A DNA stretch of 64,000 nucleotides from Prauserella rugosa (GTDB lineage: Bacteria > Actinomycetota > Actinomycetes > Mycobacteriales > Pseudonocardiaceae), in NCBI RefSeq assembly GCF_000719975.1, contig NZ_JOIJ01000001.1, positions 62,001-126,000 on the forward strand, given 5' to 3'. Positions 25,886-34,718 of this stretch are shown here, piece by piece (within the stretch, counting starts at the first letter, position 1; each line of letters starts with the position of its first letter). A program made the translations under genes and the position numbers. The notes under the pieces were generated by a model. That model worked only from the letters and a program-made list of their open reading frames with translations, searched no databases and was not told the DNA's origin.

Positions 25886-27376
25886 TCAGATCGGGTACCG
25901 CCGTGTCTCGTGCTGCACGCTCACCCAATGATCGGTCGTGAACTCCTCGACCGCCCATCGGCCACCGAATCGACCGATCCCGGAGGCCTTCTCCCCACCG
26001 AACGCCGTGTTCGCGTCATCGTTGACCGGAGAGTCGTTGACGTGCGTCATGCCTGCGTCGACGCGGCGCGCGAACCGCACTCCACGTTCGACATCACGGG
26101 TGAACACGGCGCTGGACAGCCCGTATTCCGTGTCGTTGGCGATGCGCAGCGCGTCTTGCTCGTCCCGGGCGCGGATCACGGTGATCACCGGCCCGAACAC
26201 CTCCTCGCGTGCGGTCGCGACGTCCGGTTCGCCGAGCAGCACGTGGGGCGGCAGCGCCAGTCCGGCCGGACCGCCGGGCTCGCCGCCGAGCAGCCGCTGC
26301 GCACCGTCGCGCTCGGCGCGTGCGACCTTGTCGAGGATCCCGTCGCGCTGGCTCGTGTTGATCACCGGGCCGATGTCGGTCCCCGGATCGGACGGGTCGC
26401 CGACGGTCAGGCCGCGTACCCGTTCGACGAACCGGTCGACGAACTCGTCGTGCGCCGCCGAGTCGACGATGATCCGGTTGGCGATCATGCAGATCTGGCC
26501 CGCGTGGAAGAACGACCCGAACACGGCGGCGTCGACCGCCCGATCGAGGTCGGCATCGTCGAGCACCACCAGCGGGCCATTGCCGCCGAGCTCCAACGCC
26601 AGCTTCGTGACTCCGGCCTTCGCCGCGATGTCCTCGCCCACCGGCGTCGACCCGGTGAACGACACGACCCGCGCGGCGGGATGGGTGACGAGCGCGTCGC
26701 CGATCTCCCCGCCCGGTCCGACGACGACGTTGAGCAGTCCGTCGGGCAGGCCGGCCTCCTCGAGGATCTTCGCGAGCAGCGTGCCGCCGGTGACCGGCGT
26801 GTCGCCCGCGGGTTTGAGGACGACACCGTTGCCGACCGCCAACGCCGGCGCGACCGAGCGGTTCGACAGCTGCATCGGGAAGTTCCACGGGCTGATCACC
26901 CCGACCACGCCCACCGGCTCGCGGTAGACGCGGCTTTCCTTGCCCGGCACGTCCGACGGCAGGATCGAGCCCTCGACGTGGTGCGGCATGCTCGCGGCCT
27001 CGTGCAGACCGGCACGCACCAGGCCGCGTTCCAGTTCGGCCTTGGCGCGCGTGCCGCCGGTCTCGTGGACGATCCAGTCGACGATCTCGGCCTCCCGCTC
27101 GTCGACGATCGCCGCGGCCCTGCGCAGCACCGCGGCCCGGTCGGCGGGCGGTGCCGCGGCCCAGTCGCGCTGGGCCCGTTGCGCCGACCGGTACGCCTCG
27201 TCGACGTCGGCGCTGTCGGCCTGGGCGATCTCCACCAGGGTGTCGCCGCTCCACGGATCGGTGTCGGTCCTGGTCTCGTCGCCTCCGCCGGAACGCCAGC
27301 GTCCGGCGATGGGCATCGTGTCGAATCCGTCGTAGGCGCTGTGCTGGGTGCGTTGCTCGGAAACCGTCCCTGTCAT
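25886..27376 (-). CDS. Aldehyde dehydrogenase (aromatic/benzaldehyde type)
   Basis: This 496-residue aldehyde dehydrogenase has SPWNFPMQLSNRSVAPALAVGN near residue 162, the catalytic Glu in LALELGGNGPLVVL near 260 and the catalytic Cys in FHAGQICMIANRI near 296. The start MTGTVSEQRTQHSAYDGFD is long for the family but consistent with benzaldehyde-type enzymes. It precedes the hydroxyacid dehydrogenase in a likely two-gene unit. The substrate is not evident. Confidence 0.88.
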   Translation of the reverse strand: MTGTVSEQRTQHSAYDGFDTMPIAGRWRSGGGDETRTDTDPWSGDTLVEIAQADSADVDEAYRSAQRAQRDWAAAPPADRAAVLRRAAAIVDEREAEIVDWIVHETGGTRAKAELERGLVRAGLHEAASMPHHVEGSILPSDVPGKESRVYREPVGVVGVISPWNFPMQLSNRSVAPALAVGNGVVLKPAGDTPVTGGTLLAKILEEAGLPDGLLNVVVGPGGEIGDALVTHPAARVVSFTGSTPVGEDIAAKAGVTKLALELGGNGPLVVLDDADLDRAVDAAVFGSFFHAGQICMIANRIIVDSAAHDEFVDRFVERVRGLTVGDPSDPGTDIGPVINTSQRDGILDKVARAERDGAQRLLGGEPGGPAGLALPPHVLLGEPDVATAREEVFGPVITVIRARDEQDALRIANDTEYGLSSAVFTRDVERGVRFARRVDAGMTHVNDSPVNDDANTAFGGEKASGIGRFGGRWAVEEFTTDHWVSVQHETRRYPI

Positions 27377-27442
27377 GGCGTCCGACTACCCCACGCGGCT
27401 CGGCCTCCACACGTGGGCGGCCCCGGCCGGAGGGCTGCGCCG

Positions 27443-28387
27443 CTACCGCCGGCCGCCGAACGCCCCCGCCACCGCGCGGGCGGCCTCGACCAGCGCCGTT
27501 GCGCCTGCCTCCTCGGTCGCGCGTGCACCACGCGGCGAGGTGTAGACGGCGACGACCACCGGCGCACGGTCCGGAGGCCAGGCGACGGCCACGTCGTTGA
27601 TCTCGCCGTGAGCGCCCGTTCCGGTCTTGTCGCCGACCTGCCACGCGGGTGGCAGTCCGGCCCGGATGCGGTCGTCCCCGGTGGTGTTGCCCCTGAGCCA
27701 GCCCGTCAGCTGCTCGCGTGCCGCGCGGTCGAGGCCGCCGTCGAACAGCAGCCGGCGCGTCAGGTCGGCCATCGCCGCCGGGGTGGTGGTGTCGAGGCGC
27801 GTGTCACGCACGTTGAGCTCGGGCTCCCACCGGTCGAGCCGGGTCACCCGATCGCCCTTCTCCCGCAGGAAGCCGGTCACCTCGGCGGGGCCGCCGACCT
27901 GGGCGGTGAGGAGGTTCGCCGCGGTGTTGTCGCTGCGGGTCATCGCGGCCTCGCACAGCTCGGCCACGGTCATCACACCGCCCGCGCGCTCCTGGGTGAC
28001 GGGCGCGTACTCGAGGACGTCCTCCTGGCGCACGGGCACGGACCGGTCGAGCGGCACCCCGCGGCCCAGCGTGGCCGCCACGATCGGCAGCTTCGCCGTG
28101 GAGGCCATCAGGAACCGTTCCCGCTGGCGATGCTGCACGAGCGCGCCGCTGCCGGTGTCCACCGCGTAGACCCCGAGGCGGCCACCGAAGCGCTGTTCGA
28201 CGGCGGCCAGCTCACCCGCGACGTCCGGTCCGTCCGGCAGCCGCGACGGCACCCCCGCGCCCTGGCCACCTGCTCCGGCCTCGTCCCCGTCCCCAGGGTC
28301 GCGCTCGGTGTCGGGCGTGCACGCGGCGAGCGCGCCGGCCGCGGCCGCCAGCAGTACTCCACGACGGGTCCAGTGGTGGTCCAACAC
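27443..28387 (-). CDS. Class A beta-lactamase, lipoprotein
   Basis: This serine beta-lactamase of about 314 residues hydrolyses beta-lactam antibiotics outside the membrane. The active-site motifs are all present: STAK (in FLMASTAKLPI), SDN (in TRSDNTAANLL), the Glu of the omega loop in RWEPELNV, and KTG (in VGDKTGTGAHG). The N-terminus TRRGVLLAAAAGALAAC has a twin-arginine signal and an LAAC lipobox, so export by Tat and lipid anchoring are likely. The GTG at 28387 starts directly before this signal; an earlier GTG at 28432 is possible. It is divergent from the acetyltransferase gene. Confidence 0.9.
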   Translation of the reverse strand: MLDHHWTRRGVLLAAAAGALAACTPDTERDPGDGDEAGAGGQGAGVPSRLPDGPDVAGELAAVEQRFGGRLGVYAVDTGSGALVQHRQRERFLMASTAKLPIVAATLGRGVPLDRSVPVRQEDVLEYAPVTQERAGGVMTVAELCEAAMTRSDNTAANLLTAQVGGPAEVTGFLREKGDRVTRLDRWEPELNVRDTRLDTTTPAAMADLTRRLLFDGGLDRAAREQLTGWLRGNTTGDDRIRAGLPPAWQVGDKTGTGAHGEINDVAVAWPPDRAPVVVAVYTSPRGARATEEAGATALVEAARAVAGAFGGRR

Positions 28388-28540
28388 GTCGCCAGCGTGC
28401 CAGTCACCGGCAAGGGTGGTCCTCGGCGACACGCTCCCGGTCGCGTGGCTGCTCCGCGGATGGCGCCGGGTGCGGACGTCGCGGGGTGGCGGCGAAAATC
28501 ACGACGCGGGCGCCGGGCGGGCGCGGGTAGCGTGGCCGAC

Positions 28541-29020
28541 GTGCAGATTCGCAGGTTCGCAGACTCCGACTGGCCATCCGTGTGGCCGATCGTCCGGGAC
28601 GTGATTCAGGCCGAGGACACCTTCGCCGTCGACCCCGGTCTCACCTCCGAGCAGGCCTACGACTTCTGGGTCGACGGGCACACGGTCGTCGCCGTCAACG
28701 ACGCCGGGGAGATCACGGGCACCGCGCACATGGACGCGAACCGGCCCGCACGGGGCAGCCACATCGCGACGGCGAGTTTCATGGTCTCGAGCGCGGCGCG
28801 GGGTCAGGGCGTCGGCGAGGCCATGGTGCGGTACGCACTCGACTGGGCCCGCGAGCAGGGATTCTCGGGTATGCAGTTCAACGCGGTCGTGGAGACGAAC
28901 ACCTCGGCGGTGAAGCTCTACGAACGGCTCGGCTTCCGCATCATCGGCACGGTTCCCGGCGCGTTCGACCACCCGGTGAAGGGCCGGGTGGGCCTGCACA
29001 TCATGTTCATCGGTTTCTGA
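28541..29020 (+). CDS. GNAT family N-acetyltransferase
   Basis: This 159-residue protein is a GCN5-type acetyltransferase. The acetyl-CoA loop is seen as SSAARGQGVGEAMVRYALDW near residue 87, and the C-terminal NTSAVKLYERLGFRIIGTVP is typical. The substrate is unknown. The GTG at 28541 gives a full-length domain beginning VQIRRFADSDWPSVW; the open frame upstream overlaps the divergent beta-lactamase promoter and gene. Confidence 0.87.
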   Translation: MQIRRFADSDWPSVWPIVRDVIQAEDTFAVDPGLTSEQAYDFWVDGHTVVAVNDAGEITGTAHMDANRPARGSHIATASFMVSSAARGQGVGEAMVRYALDWAREQGFSGMQFNAVVETNTSAVKLYERLGFRIIGTVPGAFDHPVKGRVGLHIMFIGF

Positions 29021-29041
29021 CCGTCCCCCTAATCCGGCGGT

Positions 29042-30205
29042 TCACCGTCCACTCAGAACGCGGTCGGCGAAGCGTTGCCCGATGATCCGGTGGGACTCCG
29101 CCCCCGGATGCAGCGCGTCCGGCAACGGGAACTCGGCGTGGTCGGACTCGCCGTAGAGGTCGAGACCGTCCACAAGGAACAGATTCGGATCGGCCCGCCG
29201 GTCGACGAGATCGCGGAGCTGGTCGCGGATCACCCGCAGGGTCAGCTTTCCGGCGCGCACGTCGGCCGGATCGCCGGCCGCGGCGAACCGGACGACACCC
29301 TCGCGGAGTGCCTCGACGTCGAACGCCCCCGGACCCGGCGTGTCCTCGTGGATCGGGCAGTACAGCGGGGACACGAGCGTCAGCGGCGTATCCGGGTGGC
29401 CGTCGCGGACGGTGTCGAGGAATCCGTGCAGCGCAGGCGTGAACGTGCGCACGCGCATGGCGTCGCTGTTGACCAGGTTGATGCCGACCTCGAGGCTCAG
29501 CACGTCGGCCGGGGTGTCGCGGAGGGTGCGCGCGACGAACGGGTCGAGCATCATGCTGCCGCTGAAGCCGAGGTTGACGAGTTCGACCCCGGCGGCGCGA
29601 GCGGCGGTGGCCGCCCACGTGTCGGCGGGTCCCGCGGCGTTGGATCCCTGGCTGATGGAGCTTCCGTGATGCACCCACACGCGGCCGTCGCGGTGCGCCG
29701 GTTCGACGGGGGCATCGGTGCGCAGTTCGACGAGTTCGATTCTCTCGTTGTACGGCAACCAGATCTCGACGTCCTTTGTGGAGTCCGGAAGTCCCGTGAA
29801 CGTCATGGTGCCGGCCGGCCCCGTCTCGACGTCCGCCTCGCCGGTCGTCATGTCGACGTGGATCCGATCGCCGCCGGTGGAGGTCGCCGCGGCGAAGGGG
29901 CGCCCGTCGACGAGCAGGTCGTAGCTGCCGTCGGGGCGCGCGGGCACTCCGACGTAGGCGACGGTCGTGCGCACGGCGTCGAGTTCGACGACGGTCGCGG
30001 CGGTGCGAAACGCCAGGCGCACCCCCGCAGGCTGGGCCTCGGCCATGGCCAGTTGCGCTCCGGGGCCCTGCCCGTCGAACCACTGGGCGCGCGTCCAGGA
30101 GGGAAGGCGGTGCGGAAGGAGGCCGCGGTCGGTGTGCTCGACGTCCACCGCGCCTGCCAGGAGATCCTCGGTGATGGGCGTGCGAAGAACCGGCGAGGAC
30201 GTCAT
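29042..30205 (-). CDS. SGNH/GDSL hydrolase family esterase
   Basis: This 387-residue protein has an N-terminal beta-sandwich-like domain (about residues 1-170) and a C-terminal SGNH hydrolase domain. The nucleophile Ser is in VHHGSSISQGSN near residue 183, the block II Gly in NLGFSGSM, the Asn in LEVGINLVNSD and the Asp-His pair in LPDALHPGAESH near the end. Such two-domain enzymes deacetylate glycans or hydrolyse small esters. There is no signal peptide, so it is probably cytoplasmic. The substrate is unknown. Confidence 0.83.
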   Translation of the reverse strand: MTSSPVLRTPITEDLLAGAVDVEHTDRGLLPHRLPSWTRAQWFDGQGPGAQLAMAEAQPAGVRLAFRTAATVVELDAVRTTVAYVGVPARPDGSYDLLVDGRPFAAATSTGGDRIHVDMTTGEADVETGPAGTMTFTGLPDSTKDVEIWLPYNERIELVELRTDAPVEPAHRDGRVWVHHGSSISQGSNAAGPADTWAATAARAAGVELVNLGFSGSMMLDPFVARTLRDTPADVLSLEVGINLVNSDAMRVRTFTPALHGFLDTVRDGHPDTPLTLVSPLYCPIHEDTPGPGAFDVEALREGVVRFAAAGDPADVRAGKLTLRVIRDQLRDLVDRRADPNLFLVDGLDLYGESDHAEFPLPDALHPGAESHRIIGQRFADRVLSGR

Positions 30206-30287
30206 GAACCCACCTTGGCATGCGAGCGGCCGACGGGCACGGGATTTTCCGCGACACGTGCGGGATCGGCGCGAGTGGGCGGTTCGG

Positions 30288-31139
30288 TTACGGCTTGCGG
30301 CCGACGGCGGCGGCGATGCACTGCGCCGCGGACGAGTGGCCGTCGAGCGGAGGGCCGTCCGGCCACCATTCGTCGTTGATGACGAGGCCGGGTTCGACGA
30401 GGTCGAGACCTTCGAGCATCTCGAGGATCTCGGAGCGCTTGCGCCAGTATCCGCGGCCGGTGCCGCCCGCGCCGCGCATGATCTCCTGCACGCGCATGGC
30501 GGTCTCGGTGTGTTCGTTCTCGGGGTCGAGGAAGTGGGTGAAGGCCACGTACGAGCCCGAAGGGAGGGCGTCGATGTAGGCGCGCATCACGTCCACGGGC
30601 GGCAGGCCGAACTCGGCGTCGTGGTGGTGCAGCGTCGCGACCTGGAGCAGTCCGAGCGGGCGGGAGAAGTCGAGGAAGTCGCGGACCATCGCGTCGTCGA
30701 GGACCTGCTCGGGGCGGAAGATGTCGGCGTCGAGGAACCGCGTGTTCTCGTTCTCCTCGAGGATCGCGCGGCCGTGGGCGAGCACCACCGGGTCGTTGTC
30801 GACGTAGACGACGCGGGCCTCGTTGTTGAGGCGCTGCACGACCTGGTGGGTGTTCTCGGCCGTGGGAAGGCCCGAGCCGCAGTCGAGGAACTGGTCGATG
30901 CCGGCGCGGACAGCCAGGAACCGGGCGGCGCGGATGAGGAACATGCGGTTGCTGATCGCGATCTCGCGCACCTCGGGCACGGCCTCGTCCATGCGGTGGA
31001 TCAGCTCGCGGTCGACCTCGTAGTTGGTCTTGCCGCCGATGGCGTAGTCGTAGGCGCGGGCGATGCTCGGCACCGTCGTGTCGATCGTCTTCACGCTGGG
31101 CGACACGGACTCGGACTCGGACTCGGCTGAAGCGGACAT
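30288..31139 (-). CDS. SAM-dependent methyltransferase (DUF574 family)
   Basis: This 283-residue protein matches the actinobacterial S-adenosyl methyltransferase family formerly DUF574. Seen motifs are PSIARAYDYAIGGKTNYEVDR, IDQFLDCGSGLPTAENTHQV and VVYVDNDPVVLAHGRAIL. The N-terminus is rich in Ser/Glu. Targets of the family are unknown, although many copies lie near regulatory or secondary metabolism genes. A second, unrelated methyltransferase gene is upstream on the same strand. Confidence 0.88.
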   Translation of the reverse strand: MSASAESESESVSPSVKTIDTTVPSIARAYDYAIGGKTNYEVDRELIHRMDEAVPEVREIAISNRMFLIRAARFLAVRAGIDQFLDCGSGLPTAENTHQVVQRLNNEARVVYVDNDPVVLAHGRAILEENENTRFLDADIFRPEQVLDDAMVRDFLDFSRPLGLLQVATLHHHDAEFGLPPVDVMRAYIDALPSGSYVAFTHFLDPENEHTETAMRVQEIMRGAGGTGRGYWRKRSEILEMLEGLDLVEPGLVINDEWWPDGPPLDGHSSAAQCIAAAVGRKP

Positions 31140-31273
31140 CTCAGACTGACCTCGCTACCCAGATGCGTTCACGACGACGGGGACCTTGCAACGCAGGGTA
31201 GCCCACTCCGCCGCCCCTGTGACCGGCGAGTGGACATCGAGATCATTCTGCCGCCCGCAGGACGAGCTGCCGG

Positions 31274-31885
31274 TCACGTGCGGTCGTGGCTGAGGATCGC
31301 GACGAGGAAGTCGGAGCTCGACTCGAAGGGTTTGAGGTCCCAGGTGGCGAGGGCGTGGTCGGTGCGCAGTCCGGCAGCTGCGACGTCGGCGAAGAACTCG
31401 TCGGCGGGGTAGCCGCGGTCGGTTCCGAATCCGACGGCGGCGCGGCCGTCCGGCGCCAGCCACTCGCGGAAGCGTTTCAGGACGGCACCGCGCGTGCTCG
31501 GCGCCAGGAACGGCATCACGTTGCCTGCGCAGACGATCAGGTCGAACGACGTGGCGACGCCCGCGGCCGCGAGGTCCACGTCGGCGAGGTCGCCGACCAG
31601 CCAGCGCGGCCCGGGGTGGTCCTCCTCGGCGGCGGCGATCAGCACCGGGTCGACGTCCACGCCCACGACCTCGTGACCCGCCGCGGCCAGGGCCGCCCCG
31701 ACCCGGCCGGGCCCGCATCCGGCGTCGAGGATGCGCGCGCCGCGCGGGGCCATCGCGTCCACCAGCCGCGCCTCACCGGCAAGGTCCTCACCGGCACGCG
31801 CGAGACCCCGCATCCGCTCGACGTACCAGTCGGAATGGCCGGGATCCGCGGCCACCTTCTGCATCCAACGACTTGTTTCGGCCAC
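31274..31885 (-). CDS. Class I SAM-dependent methyltransferase
   Basis: This 203-residue protein has the class I fold with motif [21 protein letters not shown] near residue 50, an acidic residue after strand 2 in VVGVDVDPV, and LIVCAGNVMPFLAP after strand 4. The N-terminus MAETSRWMQKVAADPGHSDW is typical of an actinobacterial small methyltransferase subgroup. The substrate is unknown. Confidence 0.82.
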   Translation of the reverse strand: MAETSRWMQKVAADPGHSDWYVERMRGLARAGEDLAGEARLVDAMAPRGARILDAGCGPGRVGAALAAAGHEVVGVDVDPVLIAAAEEDHPGPRWLVGDLADVDLAAAGVATSFDLIVCAGNVMPFLAPSTRGAVLKRFREWLAPDGRAAVGFGTDRGYPADEFFADVAAAGLRTDHALATWDLKPFESSSDFLVAILSHDRT

Positions 31886-31982
31886 GACCCCATTCTCCAG
31901 CCACGAGGCCGTCCCCGACCCGCCAGGGCCGGGCCATCGGGGTGCGGCCGGCTGACTGCTCCGTGTGGTCTAATCCGCCTCG

Positions 31983-32849
31983 ATGGACGACATACCGGGC
32001 AGGCTCGTGCGCCGTTGGCAGCTCGTCGGCGTGGCGGGCTTCGTCGCCGCTGCGGCCGTGTACCTCCTCGCCGTGTTGACGCCGACCGGACAGCGACTGG
32101 AGAACGCCGCGCTGCGGGGCGCCGACCAGGCGGGCGCCCAGGACCGCACCGCGGCCGACGACGGCCTCGCCGAGATCACCGTGTACTCCCTGGCTGTCGC
32201 CGTCGTCGTGGTCGCCGTCATCGCGCTGCTGCGCCGCCGTCTCGACCTCGCCGTGGCGGGTGTGGGCGTGATCGTCGCCGGGCAGGTGATCACGCAGGTA
32301 CTGAAGCGATGGGTGCTGCCGCGTCCGGAACTCGTGCCGGTGACGGGCGACTACGCACACAACAGCCTCCCCAGCGGGCACACCACGATCGCGATGACGG
32401 TGCTTTTCGCGGTGCTGATCGTCGTGCCCTACCGGTGGCGCGGCGTGGCGCTGTTCCTGGTGCTCTCGTGGGCCGTCGGCATCGGCGCCTACACGGTCAC
32501 CGCGAAATGGCACCGGTTGTCGGACACCCTCGCCGCCGACGGCATCGCACTGGGCGTGGCGTGCGCGGCGTCGTGGTGGCTGGCCCGGCGCGGGTTGGTG
32601 CAACGCCACGAGGGACGCAGCCGCATCGCCCGTTCGGTCATCGTCGGCTTCACCGCTGCCGTGGGCGTGGCCACGCTGGTGCTGAGCATGATCCTCCTCG
32701 TCGTACCCATCGTCCGATTCGGACTCCACGAGACGATCACCGAGAACACGTGGGTGCTGTACCTGTCGGCGCATTCGCTGGCGTCCTTCGGTTCGATCTT
32801 CGCGGCGCTGGTGTTCCTCGCGACATGGCGCAGGGTGGAGATCCGGTGA
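31983..32849 (+). CDS. PAP2 family membrane phosphatase
   Basis: This 288-residue membrane protein has the three PAP2 signature blocks KRWVLPRPE near residue 105, PSGHTT near 128 and KWHRLSDTLAADG near 176, with about six membrane helices. PAP2 enzymes dephosphorylate lipid phosphates such as undecaprenyl pyrophosphate or phosphatidate. A -10-like TCTAAT lies only about ten bases before the ATG, so the mRNA may be leaderless. Its stop overlaps the GTG of the next membrane protein. Confidence 0.87.
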   Translation: MDDIPGRLVRRWQLVGVAGFVAAAAVYLLAVLTPTGQRLENAALRGADQAGAQDRTAADDGLAEITVYSLAVAVVVVAVIALLRRRLDLAVAGVGVIVAGQVITQVLKRWVLPRPELVPVTGDYAHNSLPSGHTTIAMTVLFAVLIVVPYRWRGVALFLVLSWAVGIGAYTVTAKWHRLSDTLAADGIALGVACAASWWLARRGLVQRHEGRSRIARSVIVGFTAAVGVATLVLSMILLVVPIVRFGLHETITENTWVLYLSAHSLASFGSIFAALVFLATWRRVEIR

Positions 32850-33856
32850 GCGTTCACCCGGTGGCGTTCGCGCCCGCGGCCTTGTTCGCGGTGCTGTTCG
32901 TCATCAGCTTCCTGCGCGACCGGCGAAGGCTACGGAACGGCGTCTTCCTCGTGCTGACGCTGGCGTTCCTGGCCATGGCGCTCGCGCTGGTGATCGGCAC
33001 GGCCTCCGAACGCACGGCCGGGATCCTGTTCGCCATCGCGGTCCTCATGATGCCGCTGGCCGTACTGGCCCTGGGCGTGTTCCTGATCCTCAGCGGCGTC
33101 ACGATGCTGCGCCGCGAGGGACGGCGGCTCGCCAACATGCTGGCGTTGCTGTCCGGGATCGGCATCGTCGCGTACGTGCCTGCGCAGATCGTCGTCGGGC
33201 TGATCGACTGGAAACCGTTGACCGTCACGGCGTCGGCGATCAACGGCGTGCTGTTCTACATCTCGTTCCTGTTCGTGTGCTTCCTGGTGTACTCGGTGGT
33301 CTACGGGCGAATCCGGTCGCGCCGGGCCGTCGACTTCGTCGTCGTCCTGGGCGCGGGACTGCTGGACGGCACCCGCGTGCCACCGCTGCTGGCGAGCAGG
33401 TTGGACAGGGGACGCGAGGTCTTCGACGCGCAGCGGACGGAAGGCAGGGACCCGATGCTCGTCACCTCGGGCGGCCAGGGCGCGGACGAGGACCTGCCCG
33501 AGGCGCATGCCATGCGGGACTACCTGGTGGACCGCGGTGTCCCCGCCGACCGGGTGCTCGTGGAGGACCGCTCGCGCACGACGTGGGAGAACCTGCGGTT
33601 CAGCGCGGAGATCATGCGGGAGCACGTGGCGGACTACCGGTGCGTGATCGTCACCAACAACTTCCACGTTCTGCGGGCCGCGCTGCTGGCCCGGCGGGCG
33701 AAGGTCGACGGGCAGGTCGTCGGTGCCCGCACGGCCTGGTACTTCTGGTCCGGCGCCCTCGTCCGCGAGTTCGTCGCGGTACTGCTCGAACATCGCGTCT
33801 TCAACGGGCTGATCTGCGGGCTGATCGTGGCCTCGCAGGTACTGCGCGCGTTCTAG
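32846..33856 (+). CDS. YdcF/SanA-type DUF218 membrane protein
   Basis: This 336-residue protein has four or five N-terminal membrane helices (to about residue 150) and a C-terminal DUF218 domain with VDFVVVLGAGLLDGTRVPPL, LVTSGGQGADEDLPEAHAM, LVEDRSRTTWENLRFS and VIVTNNFHVLRAALLARR. DUF218 proteins of the SanA/YdcF group are linked to cell envelope barrier function. The GTG at 32846 overlaps the PAP2 stop, so both membrane proteins are co-translated, which suggests related work on envelope lipids. Confidence 0.87.
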   Translation: MSVHPVAFAPAALFAVLFVISFLRDRRRLRNGVFLVLTLAFLAMALALVIGTASERTAGILFAIAVLMMPLAVLALGVFLILSGVTMLRREGRRLANMLALLSGIGIVAYVPAQIVVGLIDWKPLTVTASAINGVLFYISFLFVCFLVYSVVYGRIRSRRAVDFVVVLGAGLLDGTRVPPLLASRLDRGREVFDAQRTEGRDPMLVTSGGQGADEDLPEAHAMRDYLVDRGVPADRVLVEDRSRTTWENLRFSAEIMREHVADYRCVIVTNNFHVLRAALLARRAKVDGQVVGARTAWYFWSGALVREFVAVLLEHRVFNGLICGLIVASQVLRAF

Positions 33857-33894
33857 CGCTCGCGGCCGCGGACTGCACCACTGCCGCCGGCAGG

Positions 33895-33933
33895 GTTGGG
33901 TCGATGTCGCGGCGTTGGGGTCGATGTCGCGGC
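33895..33933. repeat. Short direct repeat of about 19 bp
   Basis: GTTGGGTCGATGTCGCGGC (33895-33913) is followed at once by a copy with one extra G (33914-33933). It lies in the gap between the DUF218 gene and the tRNA terminator. It looks like a simple duplication; no function is evident. Confidence 0.7.
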
Positions 33934-34006
33934 GGAGGGGCGACCCGGGGCAGGGGCGATGATCCTGATGTGCACCGCCCGCTGGAGCCGTAGGGCACAA
34001 AGAAAG

Positions 34007-34031
34007 ACCCCCAGGCCTGTGACCTGGGGGT
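34007..34031 (-). terminator. Rho-independent terminator of tRNA-Arg
   Basis: ACCCCCAGG (34007-34015) pairs with CCTGGGGGT (34023-34031) around a seven-base loop. On the minus strand it lies six bases after the tRNA-Arg 3' end and is followed by a T-rich run (CTTTCTTTG). This is the clearest intrinsic terminator in the window. Confidence 0.88.
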
Positions 34032-34036
34032 TTCTG

Positions 34037-34109
34037 CGCGCCTGTAGGGATTCGAACCCCAAACCTTCTGATCCGTAGTCAGATGCTCTATCCGTTGAGC
34101 TACAGGCGC
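34037..34109 (-). tRNA. tRNA-Arg (anticodon ACG)
   Basis: The 73-base minus-strand sequence folds as a cloverleaf. The acceptor stem GCGCCTG pairs with CAGGCGC, the D-loop region is TAGCTCAACGGATAGAGC, the anticodon arm is TCTGA-CTACGGA-TCAGA and the T arm contains GGTTCGAATCC. The anticodon is ACG, read as ICG after modification, which decodes CGU, CGC and CGA arginine codons. CCA is not encoded. Confidence 0.95.
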
Positions 34110-34172
34110 ATCAGTGTTCAATTGTACCCGACGGCTTGCCGGGCCCGACGCTCGGGGTGAACCGAGTGTCAG

Positions 34173-34262
34173 CGGAGGCTGCGGGATTTGAACCCGCGAG
34201 GGAGGGTTACTCCCAACCGCATTAGCAGTGCGGCGCCATAGACCGGACTAGGCGAAGCCTCC
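34173..34262 (-). tRNA. tRNA-Ser (anticodon GCT)
   Basis: The 90-base minus-strand sequence has acceptor GGAGGCT/AGCCTCC, an anticodon arm CCGCA-CTGCTAA-TGCGG giving anticodon GCT, and a long variable arm as expected for serine tRNAs. The T arm contains GGGTTCAAATCCC. It decodes AGC and AGU. It lies upstream of tRNA-Arg on the same strand and the two are probably co-transcribed. CCA is not encoded. Confidence 0.95.
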
Positions 34263-34718
34263 CGGGTCGGTCGCGACCACTGCCGTCATAGTGTACGCAC
34301 ACCTCCGATCCCCACTCCAGCCACCCCCCTTTCGGGCGCATCCTCCCGTCACCCCGCCGGTGAGCCGCGTGATTCGGCCTGCGACGGGGCAGCCCGCCAA
34401 CGCGCGACAGCCATGCCCGAGGCCGACCCTCGGCGCCAACGCCCAGCCTCCGAGCGCCACAGCCGACGGGCACCGGTCCGTAGCCGCGACCACCGGAGCG
34501 CCACGCCTGGCCTGGCCGAAGGCGAGCCCCGGAAGCCGCAACACGGGCCCGCGGAGAGGCAACACGCGTCCCTGAAGCCGCAACACGGGCCCGCCAACCC
34601 GCAACACGCGCCCCTGGATCCGCAACACGCGCCCTCGGGAGCGCAACACGGCTTCCCGGGCTCGCAACACGGGCCCTCGGGCCCGCAACACGGGCGCGCC
34701 ACGCCGGGTGCACGGGTG
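34263..34718. other. Intergenic region between acetoacetyl-CoA synthetase and tRNA-Ser
   Basis: This 456-base region lies upstream of tRNA-Ser and downstream of the acetoacetyl-CoA synthetase gene. Its right half is the 21-bp repeat array at 34538-34692. A long minus-strand frame through it encodes a repeating seven-residue pattern purely because of the 21-base periodicity, and it lacks a ribosome binding site, so I do not call a gene. The rest is featureless GC-rich DNA that should include the tRNA promoter. Confidence 0.6.
34538..34692. repeat. Array of eight GCAACACG boxes at 21-bp pitch
   Basis: GCAACACG occurs at 34538, 34559, 34580, 34601, 34622, 34643, 34664 and 34685, exactly 21 bases apart each time, with variable 13-base spacers rich in G and C. 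The box is preserved in all eight units while the spacers differ, so selection or a copying process acts on the box. A pitch of 21 bases is two helical turns, which puts every box on the same face of DNA. The array lies just past the acetoacetyl-CoA synthetase stop. Confidence 0.92.

Noticed and set aside
27443-28387. Beta-lactamase as part of an acquired resistance island
   Set aside because: No mobile-element genes flank it and its composition looks like its neighbours; chromosomal class A enzymes are common in actinomycetes.
25025-29020. A 1331-codon plus-strand open frame opposite several genes
   Set aside because: It runs antisense to the two dehydrogenase genes and the beta-lactamase, all with clear motifs, and its product is His/Arg/Asp-rich without any family. 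Only its last part is the acetyltransferase gene starting at 28541.
34538-34692. CRISPR array
   Set aside because: The repeated unit is only eight bases with 13-base spacers and no cas genes are present; CRISPR repeats and spacers are both far longer.
34222-34692. Integrated element at the tRNA-Ser gene
   Set aside because: No integrase, no duplicated tRNA 3' end and no mobile-element genes were found on either side.
34222-34713. A 163-codon minus-strand frame with a seven-residue repeat
   Set aside because: The repeat follows from the 21-base DNA periodicity, the other frames show similar repeats, it overlaps the tRNA-Ser gene and there is no ribosome binding site.
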